Of a DNA stretch of 64,000 nt, positions 43,346 to 56,600 are shown piece by piece (the stretch's first letter is position 1; the number at the start of each line of letters is the position of its first letter). Source of the DNA: Sternotherus odoratus (lineage: Eukaryota; Chordata; Testudines; Kinosternidae); the NCBI GenBank assembly GCA_032164245.1, contig JAVMKO010000003.1, forward strand, positions 4,536,651 through 4,600,650, in the 5' to 3' direction. The notes under the pieces were generated by a model. It worked only from the letters and a program-made list of their open reading frames with translations. It had not been told where the DNA came from and did no database searches. The translations under genes were made by a program, and so were the position numbers.

Positions 43346-46300
43346 TAAGTTCACACTTTAAGTGCTATTAACATTCTCAGAACAGCTGTACAGCAATGGC
43401 CTGAGTTTCCTAGGTACCTAAGCTTCCCCCAGTCAGCATTCACAAAGCCACCTCAGTGCTGACAGTGAGCTGCTCGGAGCACTAGCTCAAGCCAAAGTTG
43501 GAGTCTCAAACGAGGCAGGGGAGTGCATCGCTGTCCAGCGGGATCCAATCCGGGAGGGGTGCTTTGAGCACACCTGATACCTGTCACGAAAGACAGCTGG
43601 GGTGAGCAGATCAGGAATTTTTCAACAACCCCTTTGGGTAAATAATTTTGAATAAATAATTCACTGGACCAGACCGAGAGAATCTGATTCTATTATAGCC
43701 CACTGGTTACATCACTCTCCTGGGATATGTGGCTCAGGTTCCAAGTCCCTGCTCCTTCGAATATTTAATTCTTAATTTACAATGCAATGGCTCCGGTAGG
43801 AGAATCTGAGAGAGGTCTGCTTCAGAACAGCCAGTAGTCTGGGGGTTAAGGCAGTCACTAAGGATGTGGGTTCAAGTCCTTTGTCTGAATCAGGCAGAGT
43901 AGGAACTTGAATTTGGGGCTTCCACATCCTACGTTAGTGCCCTAATATCAATCTGCTGTAGAAGGGTGTCTCCTGCGCTCTCTGGTTTTTCTTGAGGCAG
44001 GTCTTCGTTTCAGCCAGATGAGTTTTTGCTGCTAGGGTGTGAGCTACCTAAGTGTCTGACCTGGCTAAAGTGCCTAACTACGGGAGAGGAGTCATGGCTG
44101 AACATTCGAACCAGAGGGATGTGCCTATCTGAAGCCTCATTTCATCTCCCCCTGGCTCCTTCCCTCTGCGTTTCACTCCAGGTTAGTTTAAGTGGCTCCC
44201 TGCTCAGTGCTCTGGCTTCTGAGAATCTCTTCCTTCGGCAGCTAACTCTCCCATGCGTTGTATGGAGAGCCCGGGTGCCTAACTCCGGGCTAAGGATTGC
44301 ACTGCAATATTGTGGATATGGCTTTTCAGTACCTCAGTTCTCCACCTGTATAATGGGAATAATAGTTCTGTATTATCTCACAGGTTATGTGGGGAGGATA
44401 TATTAGCTGAGGTTCTCAACTTCTAGTGTAATGGTATAAGTATTGAAGGTAAAAAGCCGACAACAAAGCTCAAAACCAAAGTTCCATCAACATCTGAATC
44501 TGGGATTATGGTTTGTGGCCCATGTCTAGATTCCAGGGGGTCAAACCTGGTGTTCCCTGTGATGGGGCATACAAATGCCACAAAAGGCAGGAGAGAGTCA
44601 TTGGGCTATTGGATGCCCAATCAACCCACTCTGTGACCTGTGGGGAAGGCGTTAGGCTTCAAAAGAGGCGTTAAAAGGCCCTGCTCATTTGGAGAGGGGA
44701 AGACATGGAGAGCAGATGTGCAGCTCTCACTGTGGAGGAGAGGGCTGGCTGGGGCAAGACTGATCAGGGCACGTGAGGGGGGGAAAGATGTTTACTTTTT
44801 GTATTTGTTATGGACTTTCGGCACCCCAGAGGGGTAGATCTGTAAGTGACCTAGCCACAGGGCTAAGTCACTGCAACCTGGAAGATGTTGGAATGTTGGC
44901 AGCTGGGAGAAGCAGTGGAAGATCAACAGGGAAACTGAGTCTGATTGGCTGCTACACTGCACACTGCTGCAAGGAGGCGCTTTGGATCAGATATGTTGTA
45001 TTATGCCTCCCCATCCCAAAAGAGAGCATTGTGTAGCAAACAATGTAATGTGCCCAACAGTAATACCTAAGAGAATGATGCTCCCTGCCAGTCTGGTCTT
45101 GTAGCAGTTGGAATGGGTAGACATATTAATTAGTGGAATTTCCCTCTAGACAGATTTATGGTGCTGATGCTGATCGTGCTAATGAAATGTACTTGTATCC
45201 AGTGGGGGTTTCTTCATATTTCTTTATGCTCAATGCACTAGAAAATGTAAATGGAGATTTGTTTCTCTGAAATTAAACTGTGATTCTCTTATTTAACTGG
45301 CTTCATCATTCCTGAGGCTATAACAGAGCCAACTGTTTGCTGGGAAGTGAAACCTGTGCTAATCTGTATTTTATGGGCATTGGAAACGAGATGGGAGGAA
45401 GGGAAAATAGTTTAGTTAGTAGTGTGAACAGCAGAGAATCAAGAAAAAGCAGGAGTCTGGGTTTGAAGTTTGCAGAGTTCAGAGTGTGTGTTTGTGCCCA
45501 GGGTTTTGTTCAGGTCCATCTTTAAAGTGTTACAAGAACTTTGCATAGATAGAGAATTGAGGAATATTTGACCCTCCACCCTTTTCCCCCCAACCGACAC
45601 CTCCCATATGTGTTTTGGGGATATTTGAACCGTAGCCACAAGACACTGGTTTCTATGGAAATGATAAAAATGGCTCTGAAGTTCTCAGCCGCTATTTGTC
45701 TCCCCGAATCCTGAGTTAACCTCCTCTTCAACTTCCTCCCCATCCCGGATGCATACTGAGGCGAAGAAGATATTTATCATGATTGAGCTCTGTGGGAAGA
45801 ATGCATCCACAACAGTCTGATGTTTTTTAAAGATAGGGAATTTACTAAAATGAGTCACTGCTTTGAAGTACAAAAAAATCCCCTCTTCCTCCGTAATAGC
45901 AAATTGTTTACAATGACAAATGCCATGATGCAGAGTATACTGTATTAACAGCCCCAGCTCCCCCCATCCCCTACTCTGGAAGGACCCTCTAAAGGGGCGA
46001 GAGGCATTTAATCTACATGGGTTATTAACCCCTTGGTTCCTCTGACATTATCAATGAGGAGACCCATTCGTGTTTTTAGTGCTGCAGACCCCTGCCTGCA
46101 TGAAACCGGAGTGAGATCCACTCAACTCATTTCAGGCCGGGGCCATTAAATAGTTGTGAGACGGTGGCAGTTTTATTGGCTATCAAAATGGGGTAGATTT
46201 AAACGAGAGGCCTACTATTAAAACTCTCCCGGAGCCACTCAATGCCTTCGTAATGCAATGTTCTACGGGGTATATTAACGAGGCTGTTTGTCACAGTCCT

Positions 46301-46615
46301 GATTTCCATGGCAAAAAGAGCGATTTCTTCCACTTTTTATTATAAAGTCTTCTCCTAACTCTCCTATTCCTGTGGTATCTGAACACCAGTCTCTGAAATC
46401 TCAGAATCCCTCTGATGCCGGGGCGAAGAAAGCGAACTCCTCTGGCCCTGGGCCAGGGTGGGAGATGCCAGCTCCTCCGGCCCTGCGGCCGCGGAGGGAG
46501 AGCCATCTCCTCTAGCCGCAGAGGGAGAGTGAGTTCCAGAAGCCACGGTGACAGGGAGGGACAGGTGTTAGGTGTTAAGCTCTGGGCTCAAGCGTTATGT
46601 TTAAAATAATTAAAC
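43346..46615. other. Mostly unassigned; possible LTR at 44560-45000
   Basis: The part 44560-45000 starts TGTGATGGGGCATACAAATG and ends in 'aaggaggcgctttgg', similar in style to the LTR at 32790, but no duplication was found. The part 46410-46560 is a GC-rich piece with 'ctcctctggccctgggccag' and 'cagctcctccggccctgcgg' units. No exon supported. Confidence 0.35.
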
Positions 46616-46619
46616 CCTT

Positions 46620-46690
46620 TCCCGTAGGCTGTTGAATACGTTGATTTGACCATAATGGACCCTTCTGACCTTAGTCTATGAATCTGTGTG
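46620..46690 (+). mobile_element. CR1-like LINE 3' end fragment
   Basis: The blocks 'accataatggacccttctga' and 'ccttagtctatgaatctg' match the end of the CR1-like element at 33464. Confidence 0.5.
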
Positions 46691-49600
46691 TATGTGCCAT
46701 GACTGAGTGACCATGGATATTATTGCTTTTCCCTCCTTACTCTCTGTGGCTCTACTCAGTGTGTCCTATCTAATGTTTGACTGTAAGCTCTGCAGAGCAG
46801 GGACTGTTCTCTTTACTTGTGGGGTAGTAAAAACAGCTTATAGAGCCCCTTACTAGTCCACTTCTGGACCCCCTCACCCAGCTCTGCGGGAACAGCCCCT
46901 GCTATTTCAGGCACAGATCTCTCTTGAGCACATTATATAACTAATACTTAGCAACAGCGTGTGAGTTCTTCTTGAATGTACTTGACCATTTAGCTGCTCA
47001 GCAGCTGAGTTCTACATGGATGGATCTGATGCATTGGTCTCTAGTACATGCAGGTAGCAACTGCTTCTTGTGATTAAACCAGAACTCTGTATTAGTTCCC
47101 CTTATGACCAACTCTCTGATAGTTCACCCGCAGGAGCATTTTACACAATAGAAAAGTGTGAAAGATAATGCAACAAAAATCTAGACCGAGGCTAGAGTAT
47201 TTAAAATGTGTCCCATCTGGCCCTCTTGCTGATGGCTGTAATTGTCTTGTAAATATATATTGTAAATGTCCCAGAGTAGCCTGCTCTCTAGCCTGGACAC
47301 TGGCTTTTCCAGCACAGTGTTGCTGACTGATGTTTAGAAGAATGTTTAATTGTAAAGGATTAAAATGCATGAGAAGGAGGGAATGGATACGTCTCGGAGG
47401 TGGTAAACTTTTCTTTCCATTCTCCATCCATTTCTCTTCTCTTTCTTATCTGGAAGCAGTTTTGGACCATTCCAGCTGGGCACTGCCCTTCTGCAAAAAA
47501 AACCAGAAGAGAAAGAGGATCAGAAAGTGTAGCAGGATAACAAATCTCAATGAGGACCTCTCATGTTGGGCACCCTTGTGTGGAGGGAGCACTGTGAGTA
47601 GGCTGAGTCTCAGATGCAGTAGAGATGGAAAGGACCAGATAAGGGCAGTGAAGATAGCTAGTTGGAAGGAGAAGTCCGATGGGACTTGCATATGAGAACA
47701 AATGGCAGAAAATGATTCCTTAGGCTAGAAAAGGTGACCGATTAGAGTAAACTTTAGTCAGGTAGTTCTGATTATGACAGGTCTGGTAAAACTGATCACT
47801 CCCTGTTGTATAACTGCAAGGGACAGTGCTATAAGAGGAGATAGTCAATTGTGAATGTTCAGTTAGAAGGAGGTAAACTTAAAAACAGTTGTTAGGATCT
47901 TGTGGCTAATAGATTCATACCCTTTAAGGGCAGAAGGGCCCATTATGATTATCTTGTCTGATCCTCTGCATAGCACAGGTGATAGAATCTCTCCCAGTGA
48001 TTCCTGCAGTGGAGGGATATTACTGTCTCCAGCATCGTTCACTCTGATTTTATGCTCAGAAAATGACACGCACTAGCCAGGCCGTAGTACTCTAAACAGC
48101 CATGGAGAGAGCCCAGATAGTTCCACAGAGTGCTGGCAGTGTGTGTGGGGGGGGAGTGCGGGGGGGGAGGCGGCGTGTGCTCATGTAACACTCTCAGACC
48201 CTGGTTGGCAGTGGGCAGGATCAAACCTGTGTCCTCAGTGCATGAGACTCTACTGCAAGAGCTAAAGGCCATACAACTCTTAGCTAAGGTTGTAGAGCAG
48301 ACTCATTAATCTCTTTCTAAGCAGTCTTGGTGTCACTTGATGGGACAGAACAGCACACCCAGGAGGTGTGCGGGTTACACTCACTTCTGTGAGATGGCCA
48401 AAGACTGTTCAGTCCCGACTCCTTCGGCCTTAAAGCTGTGCTCACAAGTTCTGAGTTCATCTCATCTAGTCCTTTTCAGAAAGCTGGGAGCTGTGATGTA
48501 TGCCGTGAAGGTGGTGATGGGTACATATGGGATGGAGACCCTTAGGGTCTGGATGGGGAATAGGGAAGACTGCTGGGAATGCCCCATTTTGGTGACAATG
48601 AATGGGCTTTGGCAGAAGCCTGCCCTTGTAAGCTACCTTCTCTTCCCAAGATTACGGTCTCTGTTCTCTTTCCTCTGTGCCGATTGGTCTCAGTTTCTCC
48701 ATCATCCGTGATCAGCTTCAATCTTCTCTTCCTCACTCCCCTTGCTCAGAAGTATTTTGGAAATGGCACTAAAGAGCGTCACAGTCTTAAGGCTGCTGCA
48801 TCTCCCCTTCACTGCAACCAAACAAAGAGGGTGAGGGCAGCGTTGCCGACTCTTTCTTGGGCTGTTTGATGCATTTCCCGAAGCCTCGGTGCCTGGAGGT
48901 GTGTGAGGTGAGAATCTCAGGCTTTGGTTAAAATTGGTAAGTTTCACAATGTCATAGAAAAGCTTGAAAATGTGACCCCAGTGCACCCTCAAAGGCTCAA
49001 ACAAGAAGGCAAATGGGGGGGGGGGAAGACTTTTATTTTAAAATGATCATGACCTTTTTGGGCCTGACTTATGATTTTTTAAATGCTTCGGCTTGGCAAT
49101 AGTGTGACAGGCAGCAGGAAAGGGTCAAGGGAGAGACCCATTGGCAATGGAAACCAGACAGATGGATACAGGAACCTGACTCCAGGGAAGGGAAGAGAAC
49201 ATCACTGACCCAACCACACACAGGAGCTCACAGGTGGTCAACTGGACTCTTTCACAGGCATACTGACAGACTGCCCCCAAGGTGAATCATGCTGGGATCT
49301 TTGAGAAGTGGGTCCAGTGGTCTGTGAGGGGCCTGGACAGAGAATAAGACAGAAATTGAGTTTCTGCCAGGAGGCTAGAAGCAGGGAGACCAAGAAGTGT
49401 ATTGGACTTGAGTGAAGCGAGAAGAGGAAGTGGGAAAATTTTTGGGGGTAGGGGGTGGGGCTGGCGGGTTTTGGAAAGAATCCAAATGTTGGTATCTGTG
49501 AGCTCTATTTAGTCTAAATCCACCTACAGAAGATCTCACCAGACACCTGAACCCAACAAGCCAGCAGGGAGTGGGAGGAGGGAGGTGGACTGACGCGTTC

Positions 49601-49784
49601 ATCTGCAGGCAGGACTCGTTAAGAGTTTATTACTAGTACTGTACAAAGAGGGGAAGTGTCTGTACAAGACACAGCATGGTCCATGCCGTCTGAGCCATGC
49701 CTCGTGCATTCCAATGCAGCCAGGGCTATGACGTAGAGAAGGGCAAGTGTCCTTGCTTGAGTAGACACTTCTAAGGCTCACCAG
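46691..49784. other. Unassigned non-coding stretch
   Basis: It contains short G-runs (48147-48170, 49016-49024) and no recognised exon. Short frames lack splice sites or family likeness. Confidence 0.4.
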
Positions 49785-50290
49785 AGCAACAAGGCGGATG
49801 AGGTAGTATCTTTTAGTGGACCAACTTCTGTTGGTGAGGGAGACAAGCCTTCGAGCCCCACAGAGCTCTTCAGGTCTGAGGAAGGTACTCCGAGGGTATG
49901 TCTGCACTGTGATTAAAAAACCTGGGTCGCTTAGTCTCAGAGCCCAGGACAGCTGACACGGGCTAGAAATTGCATGGTAGACACTCGGGCTGGAGCCCAG
50001 CTCCTGAGACCATCTCCCCTCATGAGGTTTTGGAGCCCAGGCTTCTCCCAGAGCCCAGACATGAACACTGCAATTTTACTGTCCCGCAACCCAAGTGGCC
50101 TTCTACCCCTGAGCTGGAGTCAGCTGACCTGGGTTAGCTGGGGCTGTGCTGCAGGTCTTCTGCTGCAGTGTAGATATAGCCAGGGTGTCCCAGCTACGTA
50201 CAAGGTGGAACGGATTGTTTAGCATAAGTCGTTAACCACGAGTGTAAGAAACCATTACGTGAGTTGCTCTCAAGCCCTGCAGCCTGAAAT
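49785..50290 (-). mobile_element. Second Penelope-like end family, split by a MITE
   Basis: The parts 49785-49893 and 50182-50290 are one repeat. On the minus strand the right-hand part reads GGTTAACGACTTATGCTA and 'ccgttccaccttgtacgtag', and the left-hand part CTGAAGAGCTCTGTGGGGCTCGAAGG, a CUGANGA..stem..GAA order that resembles a decayed hammerhead. The family is common in turtle DNA as I remember it. Confidence 0.5.
49894..50181 (+). mobile_element. Harbinger-like MITE nested in the repeat
   Basis: The ends GGGTATGTCTGCACTG and CAGTGTAGATATAGCC are inverted repeats. The interior 'gagcccaggacagctgacac' and 'gctgacctgggttagctggg' are partial inverted repeats. The target duplication is unclear. 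Confidence 0.65.
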
Positions 50291-51184
50291 AAAAAGAATC
50301 TCACGGTCGGGGAATAGTGAAGGAGCATCACCTGCAGGGGATTCAATTCTAGCCTCTCCTAGCAGGGGATGAGTGCAGGCATGCTGGGAGTGGGGGGACC
50401 CCAGCAGGAGGGTGTGGCTGGGAGTGGGGTGGGATGTTAATTGTTGGGGAGTGCTGCCGTAGTTAAAGATACGTTAAAAATGTAACGGGATTTGTTTCAT
50501 ACCTGAAGACAGCGATGATGTGCTTGTATCCTTAGCGACTGTGTCTGTCCTGTCAGACTCTGTTGTATTTTCCCTGGAAGCAAAGAGCCCAGATTAACAC
50601 AGACAACTCAATCCAAAATACTCACCAGTAGGCTCTGTGCGGTCGCACTCACCTGGACATCCGGGTGCAGATGGGATTAGCAGCAAAAGTGCTGCAAGGA
50701 TCTCCACCCCCTCACTACACCGGGAACTCTGGTCACTCTGCTTCCCACTTTTGGGGGGATAGGGCAGGTTTACCTGGGACTGGCAGAGCTGTGAACAGGA
50801 CCCTATGTTAGTGGGAGCCTAATAAATATAGCCAAGGTATACTCCACATGCTCCTTCCTTCTAGAATAGTCTCTCCCAGCCTCTGTGGAGTTCAACGGAG
50901 TGAAAGAAGAGTTGTTATTTTATCCCCAAATGTCAGCATTTATCACTTTAGGTCCAAATTCATGTCATGGTTTCCACCACCAGTCCGGACTCGGGAGCAA
51001 GGCCCCAGTGGCAGAAAGCACCACCAGAGGCTTCTGCAGAGTAAAGGTGCTGCAAGCGTCCATCCATTGAGATGGCCCCTATTAGCCAGGAAAGGGTTGT
51101 GGCTAGCTCAGCTGGGGTGTGTGAGAACTGATTCGGTTTCCCCACGGCAGCACGTGTCTCAGGGATACAACCATGTAAAAGAAG

Positions 51185-52625
51185 CAGTTTAGAAGCAAAA
51201 AAGCATCCTTTAAAAAGTGGAGGTTAAATCCTATTGAGGAAACTAGAAAGGAGCATAAACTCTGGTACGTGAAGTGTAAAAATACAGTGAGGATGCAAAA
51301 AAAAAAGAATTTGAAGAACAGCTAGCCAAGGACTCAAAAAGTTACAGCAAAAAAATGTCTAAGTCCATCAGAAGCAGGAAGCCTGCTAAACAACCAGTGG
51401 GGCCACTGGATGATCAAGATCCTAAAGGCGCACTCAAGGAAGGTAAGGCCTAGGCGGAGAAATGAAATGAATTCTTTGCATCGGTCTTCATGACGGAGGA
51501 TGTGAGGGAGATTCCCAAACCTGAGTCATTCTTTTTAGGTGACAAATCTGAGGAATTGTCCCAGATTGAGGTGTCATTAGCGGAGGTTTTGGAATAAATT
51601 GATAAACTAAACAGTAATAAGTCGTCGGGGCCAGAAAGTACTCACCCAAGAGTTATGAAGGAACTCAAATGTGAAATTGCAGAACTACTAACTGTGGTAT
51701 ATAACCTGCCAAATCCCGGCAGGTGATCCCGGCAATTATAGGCCAGTAACCCTAACTCCAGTACTGGGCAAATTGGTTGAAGCTATAGTAAAGAACAGAA
51801 TTATCAGACACATATATGAACACAATTTGTTGGGGAAGAGTCAACATGGTTTGTGTAAAGGGAAATCATGCCTCACCAATTTACTAGAATTATTTATCTA
51901 ACAGAATGTTGGGAATGGATGGGAAAGGGATAGCTAATAAGACAAAAATATCATATTGCCTCTATATAAATCAATGGTACGCCCACCTCTTGAATATTGT
52001 ATGCAGATGTGGTTGCCTCATCTCAAAATAGATGTATTGGAATTGGAAAAGGTATAGAAAAGGGCAACAGAAATGATTAGGGGTATGAAACAGCTTCCAT
52101 AGGAGGAGAGCTTAATAAGACACGGACTTTTCAGTTTAGACAAGAGAGGACTAAGGGCGATTTGATAGAGGTCTATTAAAATCATGACTGGTGTGAAAAA
52201 GTAAATGAGGAAGTGTTTACTCCTCATAACACACAAACGAGGGGTCACCAAATTAAATTAATAGGCAGCAGGTTTTAAACGAACAAAAGGAAGTATTTCT
52301 TCAAACAATTCAGTCAACCTGTGGAACTCCTTGCCAGAGGATGTTGTGAAGGGCAAGACTATAACAGGGTTCAAAAAAGAACCAGATAAGTTCATGGAGG
52401 ACAGCTGTTAGCCAGGATCAGCAGGGATCCAGCCTTGCTCTGAAGTGTCTCTAGCCTCTGTTTGCCAGAAGTTGGGAATGGGCAGCTGGGGGTAGATCAC
52501 TTGATGGTTCCCTGTTCTGTTCATTCCCTATGAATCACCTGGCATTGGCCACTGTCGGTAGACAGGATACTGGGCTAGTTGGACCATTGATCTGACCCAG
52601 TATAGCCATTCTTATGTTCTATGGA
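51185..52625 (+). mobile_element. CR1/L3-like LINE, broken reverse transcriptase
   Basis: Frames read DKLNSNKSSGPESTHPRVMK and then, in another frame, NYRPVTLTPVLGKLVEAIVK plus HGLCKGKSCLTNLLELF, the fingers region of a LINE reverse transcriptase. The catalytic FADD part is deleted; the copy jumps near 51900 to the C-terminal part, then to the 3' end 'cctggcattggccactgtcg' and 'agccattcttatgttct'. It has many stops and is non-functional. Confidence 0.8.
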
Positions 52626-53402
52626 ACTGAAATCTGCCTGAACACTAAAGAAAGGCAGCTGTGGAAGTGTTTTGTGGCCTCTTCTGGAGTTGGATATTTC
52701 TCTGGATGCGGCAGCTCTTCCTGGCACAGTCAGGAGCCAGTTGTGGGACAAGGACAAAACTAGCTCTAGTTGTGTGGGCAAGTCTGAATCCCACATTTGC
52801 CTTGACCAATGGGCATGCCAGGTACATTAAGGATCTACAGATCTACAGTTTGATTGGTCAGGAGCCTGAGGGCTGCAGCCAATGTAGATGAAAGTAAGCA
52901 GACTGTAGCCACTCAGATCCTCCGTACAGAATTATGGCCTGTGGAGACTACAGGTCCCAGCATGCACTGCTTCACATTGATCTGAGCAAACCCTTCACAG
53001 TTTTACATAATCTACTGCCACCTTTCTTGCACCCTACACTCTTCTTACCTTCACTCATATTTCCTCCTCGGCTTGACACAGTCTCCCACTCTCTTTTGGC
53101 TAAGTATCCTCTCTCCTTCAGATCCTTCCTTAAAACAAACCCACTCTTCCCTTCTCCTCGTATCCTCACCTGTTGTTCCATTTCTTTTCTTTGCTGGCTT
53201 ACGGGGGACGGACTGTGTCTCATTCAATGTCTGTAAGTTGACACTACTAGGAACGGTTTTTAGTAGTGATTTAATGTACCAATCAGTTCTGAATTAAGAG
53301 ATTTCCTGCATCTCAGGGGGTCTGTGCCATGTGCCCTCGTCTGAGAATGGGGCCTGGCCGGCCCCGGGTCAGAACCTCTATGCCCCTTTGCCACCTACCT
53401 AC
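52626..53402. other. Stretch below the GARIN-family exons
   Basis: The last exon of the GARIN-family gene should lie here or lower. I could not identify it. The part 53010-53200 is pyrimidine-rich ('ttcctcctcggcttgacaca', 'tcagatccttccttaaaaca') and looks like an old LINE fragment. Confidence 0.35.
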
Positions 53403-53668
53403 CTGGCCTGCTCTAATGCTGTGCTGCAGTGCAGTGAACTGCGGTTGGCCCTTTCTTCTAGCTCCCCTTCATTCCTCACCACGTCTGACCGGGTGAGACT
53501 CTCCTGCTCTTTGGACTCCGACTTGAGCTCTGGCTTGGTCTCTGTGCTTGGCCCTTGGGCGAGACTCACTCTCCTGCTGCTGCTCTCGCCGAGAGGACTC
53601 GCACCATTGCCCACCTGCTCCTTTCCCTTCTCTTCCGAATCCTCCTCAACCTCGTTCTGGCTTCCTGG
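53403..53668 (-). CDS. Probable GARIN-family tail exon (acidic, Ser-rich)
   Basis: This minus-strand open frame begins in phase 0 after a cccaaag acceptor, matching the phase of the preceding exon, and ends at a GTAGGT donor. It encodes NEVEEDSEEKGKEQVG, GESSSRRVSLAQGPST and KSESKEQESLTRSDVV, a Glu/Lys/Ser-rich composition expected of a GARIN C-terminus. The acceptor's pyrimidine tract is weak, so the left boundary is uncertain. The donor implies at least one more exon below 53403. Confidence 0.6.
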
Positions 53669-56600
53669 CTTTGGGAGTTAAGTACAATAGCAAATCAGAG
53701 ACTGCGACCACACGGCAAGACAGCTACAGCAGGAGACTAACGTTTATGGTATGGTTGCGAGGGGAGAAAGAGCCGCAACCGTGCAGCATATGATGGGCCA
53801 GAGACTATGAAGAGGCTACAGCATTATAGATTTTAGGGATAAACTACAGTGCGAGAGAGGCTGTGGAGAAGCAATATGGGAGGGGATGATCATGGGAGGC
53901 CACTGTGGATGCTGGGATGGACACGGCAGGCAGGTTGTATTTGAGCTTATCTGATTGGCATTTGCTGAAGATGAGGCTTGTGCCCACGGCGGACTCACCC
54001 CCCCCTCCTCCTCCTCCTCGCTCGGTAGGATTTGCACACTGAGGTTGTCTCTGGGCCGGCAGGAATTGGGGCGCAGGTAGCAGTCCGGGGGGTGATGCAG
54101 CAGGTAGATGAGGGACAGCCAGCGATCAAAGAGGAGCTTCTGCTCCCCTGGGGAGGCGTAAAGCTGCAGGTAGTAGGAACGCCCGTTGATCAGCTTGAGC
54201 TTGATGCGCTGCCTGTCGGGGTCGTGAACGGAGATACGCACAAACCTCAGGGGCAGGAGCCTGCAAGGAGACCCCGGTGTGAGACCAGATGGCGCCTCTT
54301 CGCTGAACCTCTGCACCCATCACTGTGTGGAGGAGCTCAGACTGCAGAGGGAAGAGCCTGCGTGGAAATGCATGGGGAGTACGCGGCTGCCGTGCTGTTG
54401 GCTTAGGAAGCGACTCCAGGAGCCATGTCTCAGCCCAGCATCCATTGGTATCTGTTGGGAGCAAACCGGGCCTTTTGCCCTTCATTTTGGGAACAAGCTT
54501 TTGGCCAGAGCTTTAAACGACAGCAGCTCCAAACAGCCCGTGAATGCTTAGCGCGGGGGTCGTATCACCTTCCCTAGGGATAGCCTGGCCTTTTGCAGCG
54601 TCTGCTTCTGGGTGAGCAGAATCCTGGAACTCGATTCCCCGGGGAGAGGCTCCAGTCTGACAGGCAATGTAGCCCTGGGAGACTCTCAAAAAAAGGAACC
54701 TGGGATAACTATCGGGAATCAGTCCTACTCTGGAGATACATCTCAGGGTACCCAGTACCCTGGGCAACAGACAGGGAGTTATAGCACGCCAAAGCACTTT
54801 CCAGAGCCGGGACTCTGGGGCTGCAGCAGCTGTTCTGTGCACGTCCATTTTATAACAGACGAGGCGGCTGGGTTAGATCCCTGAGCGGAAACAAAGTAAC
54901 TTTGACCGTCCATCAGGACAGTCCCTAGAGCTGTGGAAAAGAGTTCAGCGGAGTTATCCCATCTGAAGGCTGAACAGGAGAACTCGCCCATGAGCACTCT
55001 GCTCCAGGGGGGGCCTTACCGGGGACCTCTCCGCTGCAGCTGGAGGTGTAATTTCCAGCTCAGGTAGACCTGCCAGCTTTGATCGAGGGAGTGCAATGAA
55101 AATAAGCGTAGCTGCAGCGGCACAGGCTAGCCACCGAAGTCCTTAAGGTTTTGGACAGAATTCTCCTTGGGTGGCTAGCTCATGCCGTTCCCTGCACCAG
55201 CACGCTGCTATTTTCAGTGTGCAAGCTCCATCAACGTTAGCACACGTGTGCTTTCTAGCTTGGGTAGACACCCCTCCAGCGGCAGTGTAGACGTACACAG
55301 CTGGTGTGTGTGTGATACTAATGTACAGACTTTAGCCCGGGGTATCACTGTGTTCTCTCCCTTTCCTTTAGGAGTATGTCCGCACTGCAGCTGGGAGATG
55401 GGATTCCCAGTGGGGGTAGACAAGACTGAACTACCTCAGCTGATGCTAGCACGTTAGCCAGAGCCGTGTGGATGTTGTAGCACAGGCGGCAGCCCAGGTT
55501 AGCCACCTGAGCTCCGACTCAGGGCCTCAGGCAGGCTTGGACTTGGGAGGCTGGCTCCAGCTGCTGACTGTGCTGCAATGTCCACACTGTTACTTTTAGG
55601 GCGCTAGCTTGAGCTGAGCTAGGAATCAAACCTCCCGGCTGCAGTGTAGACACACCCCAGGAGGCTCCATGAGAGTGAGTAGCGATCATCACCCCCGCCT
55701 CCCAAGGCATAAGGGCAGGACCTTCATGAACTCACCTGGTGAGCACCAGCTGCTCGGTGCGGCACCCTGCGGGGGCCTCGCCGTTCTGCATGGGCACGGG
55801 GCGAGCGATGAGCATTAGGTTGGGCAGTGGCAGTTTGTTGTCGGTGGAGATGATGCCGATGGTGACCTCGGTCGGATGATTGTGGAAGTCCACGTTCTTG
55901 CCCCTCCTAGTAATCTGTGCAAAAAGGCTGAGCTATCGTGGCAGTAGTTACAATGCAACACCGGGGGAGTGGATACTATACAATAACTTGCTCACTTCAC
56001 TGCTACTTCCCCCTCAAACCGCCGTCTGATTTCTTTGCTTCGTCCACCTGCCGCTTCTTATCATAACCTAGACTATGTGCTCTTTGTGATAGGGACTGTT
56101 GTTCTCTGGTACGTCTGTACGGTGCCTGATGTGGGGGAGCTCTGATTGACGCCCCTGTGTATGGCACCAGTATAAACACCAGCATGTTGAGAAAGGGGTT
56201 TATGGCTACGGATCTCTTTCAGCTCTGGGATTGGGGGCAGTAGACAAACTCTTCAGCATTTATGTTAATCTTTAGGGTATCTTCCCTTCCCACCCCTAGG
56301 AGCAGGAGGGGAGTGTCTGAGGCCTGTCCCGTGGATGAAGAGGGGAGATATTCTGCTTTAGAAGTAGACTGATAAGACCTGAGTTTCTAGTATGATCCAG
56401 AAGGGGGCATGGGCGCATGGGAATGAACCCCCTTGCGCTATTCCTCCTGGCTACTCTCTCCCTCTGTAACGCTGAACACCTGTGTGGGTTGTCTGCAGTG
56501 GGGATCAAGTCTGGGAACTCGGGGCCTTAACATATGAGCTCTACTGCCTGAGCCAAAAGACCCACCTCAGCTAGTTAACTCATCAACCCCTAGGTGTGAC

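Noticed and set aside
44560..45000. A solo LTR
   Set aside because: The style of the ends is suggestive but there is no matching target duplication, so it is only mentioned as possible.
52972..53223. 83-residue basic minus-strand frame as the last GARIN-family exon
   Set aside because: The sequence looks like an old LINE fragment; no acceptor in the required phase was evident.
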